Below are positions 4,871 through 5,660 of a DNA stretch of 5,660 nt, in pieces. The DNA comes from JAQBFJ01 sp032123435 (GTDB lineage Bacteria; Verrucomicrobiota; Kiritimatiellia; UBA8416; JAQBFJ01): the NCBI GenBank assembly GCA_032123435.1, contig JAQBFJ010000122.1:1-5660 (forward strand). The letters run 5' to 3'. The notes beneath the pieces were generated by a model. That model was not told the DNA's origin, did no database searches, and worked only from the letters and a program-made list of their open reading frames with translations. A program made the translations under genes and the position numbers. Within the stretch, counting starts at the first letter, position 1. Every line of letters begins with the position of its first letter.

Positions 4871-5602
4871 TCACGAGACGGAAGAACGTCGTTTTCTCTT
4901 CCTGCGTAATGAAGCAGTTGATGTTATTAAAGCCGCCGCCAGCATTGCGTATTGATCAGGTTCCGGAATCATAAGGGTAAAATTGTCAATACCGTATATT
5001 TCTTCATCCTGACCGAAACGTCTTATATATACACCGATCCAGTCAATAGCCGCAAGATCATCAAGATACATGTCCTGGTTCAGGCCGGGCAGGAAATCCC
5101 ATTTCCAATCCTCCCAATTCTGAAATGAAACTCCTACTGTTGACCATGATCCAACTGAACTGGGCACTGTTATTTCATTTCCCCAGATGTAAGCACTATT
5201 AGTGGCTGAAAACCGTACCGCCAGCTTTGCCGGCGCGACATTAGACGACCAGAAATCGAAAGAAAGCGACATGTCAGGTTCCCATGGCCCCGCGAAAAGA
5301 TTGTCTGCAGGTGTGGAAATTATGTCCCACCATTCTGCTCCGGCCGGTTCTTCGGTTTCCGGGAACGTAATACGCATCCAGCCTGAGTCATCTACCCCGC
5401 CCGCGGCCGGATAATCAATGGCGGTCTGGGAATATCTGCTGGTCCATAAATTGTCTCCCAACGGATCCCAGTCATGTTGGGTGATTATTGCATCAGCACT
5501 TGCGGAAAAAGGAAGAATGAGAAGCACGATCAAGGCTCCGAACACGGGCAGAACCCCAAATGAGCTCGTGCTGTTTGTTTTTATGTTCTGATCTTTTGTC
5601 AT
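4871..5602 (-). CDS. Secreted PEP-CTERM protein, beta-sandwich type, function unknown
   Basis: 243 residues. A Sec signal peptide is clear: basic/polar N-terminus, hydrophobic core at about 15-31 (FGVLPVFGALIVLLILP), with likely cleavage after Ala36 (SASA|D). Residues 37-211 are rich in Trp, Asp and Ser with alternating strand-like segments and end YGIDNFTL, the usual closing strand of jelly-roll, carbohydrate-binding-like exported domains. The C-terminus is a PEP-CTERM sorting signal: Pro213-Glu-Pro215, a short hydrophobic stretch (YAMLAAALITSTASL, 218-232) and a basic cluster (RRKRKRR, 233-239). Proteins with this signal are processed by exosortase and are often linked to exopolysaccharide in Gram-negative bacteria; no exosortase gene lies in the window. 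ATG 5602 has AAGGA (5607-5611) at 4-nt spacing. There is no recognised enzymatic motif. It converges on the plus-strand genes and ends 20 bp past the right 18-bp repeat. Confidence 0.87.
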   Translation of the reverse strand: MTKDQNIKTNSTSSFGVLPVFGALIVLLILPFSASADAIITQHDWDPLGDNLWTSRYSQTAIDYPAAGGVDDSGWMRITFPETEEPAGAEWWDIISTPADNLFAGPWEPDMSLSFDFWSSNVAPAKLAVRFSATNSAYIWGNEITVPSSVGSWSTVGVSFQNWEDWKWDFLPGLNQDMYLDDLAAIDWIGVYIRRFGQDEEIYGIDNFTLMIPEPDQYAMLAAALITSTASLRRKRKRRSSVS

Positions 5603-5606
5603 TTTG

Positions 5607-5611
5607 TCCTT
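5607..5611 (-). promoter_or_regulatory. Shine-Dalgarno of the PEP-CTERM gene
   Basis: AAGGA on the minus strand, 4 nt before the ATG at 5602. It supports that start, which also gives a normal signal peptide. A TATAAG word further upstream (5638-5633) could be a -10 element, but the -35 region runs towards the window edge and cannot be judged. Confidence 0.55.
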
Positions 5612-5660
5612 ACTGTGACTCCTTGACGCTGATCTTATAGAAATATGGGCCGCCGTTTGT

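Noticed and set aside
5202..5414. 70-codon plus-strand frame
   Set aside because: Antisense shadow of the PEP-CTERM gene with no features of its own.

Overview
The window looks like chromosomal DNA of an uncultured-type, didermic, probably anaerobic bacterium, most likely from the PVC group (Lentisphaerota, Kiritimatiellota, Planctomycetota) or a neighbouring lineage such as Omnitrophota. This is inferred from the combination of tandem URO-D-superfamily proteins, a PEP-CTERM (exosortase-sorted) secreted protein, an AsmA-like envelope protein and intergenic DNA rich in heptanucleotide, CACGGAG-like and ACAGGAT-like repeats. No single gene fixes the taxonomy.

Layout. Positions 1-138 are a 7-bp tandem array cut by the window edge, followed by a small perfect hairpin (139-153). 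Two minus-strand genes, 2414->1362 and 1329->184, form a likely operon (32-bp gap, each with a Shine-Dalgarno). Both encode uroporphyrinogen-decarboxylase-superfamily proteins of the methyltransferase-like type rather than true HemE. The downstream one keeps the His-X-Cys...Cys zinc ligand set of the MtaA/MtbA/CmuA methyltransferases, and the upstream one keeps only His-X-Cys. A 218-bp divergent spacer (2415-2632) follows. It holds a possible 38-codon minus-strand small ORF (2493-2609) with an unusually strong Shine-Dalgarno, which would make it the first cistron or leader of the URO-D operon. Plus-strand genes follow: a GNAT acetyltransferase with a C-terminal cysteine cluster (2633-3121), overlapping by 4 bp a membrane-anchored AsmA-like protein (3118-4290).

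The 580 bp at 4291-4870 have no convincing gene. They are a mosaic of four separate hairpins (stems of about 9 to 22 bp) and an 18-bp perfect direct repeat bracketing a 319-bp block, suggestive of small REP/MITE-like elements. The last gene (minus strand, 5602->4871) encodes a secreted beta-rich PEP-CTERM protein.

How the genes work together. The two URO-D-like proteins probably act in the same pathway, for example methyl transfer or demethylation involving a corrinoid. No corrinoid protein or MtaB/MttB partner lies in the window, so the substrate cannot be named. The GNAT and AsmA-like genes are probably co-transcribed, but a functional link is not evident. I see no defence system, CRISPR array, transposase, tRNA or rRNA. 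The most unusual material is non-coding: the tandem array, the serial hairpins and the possible small ORF.
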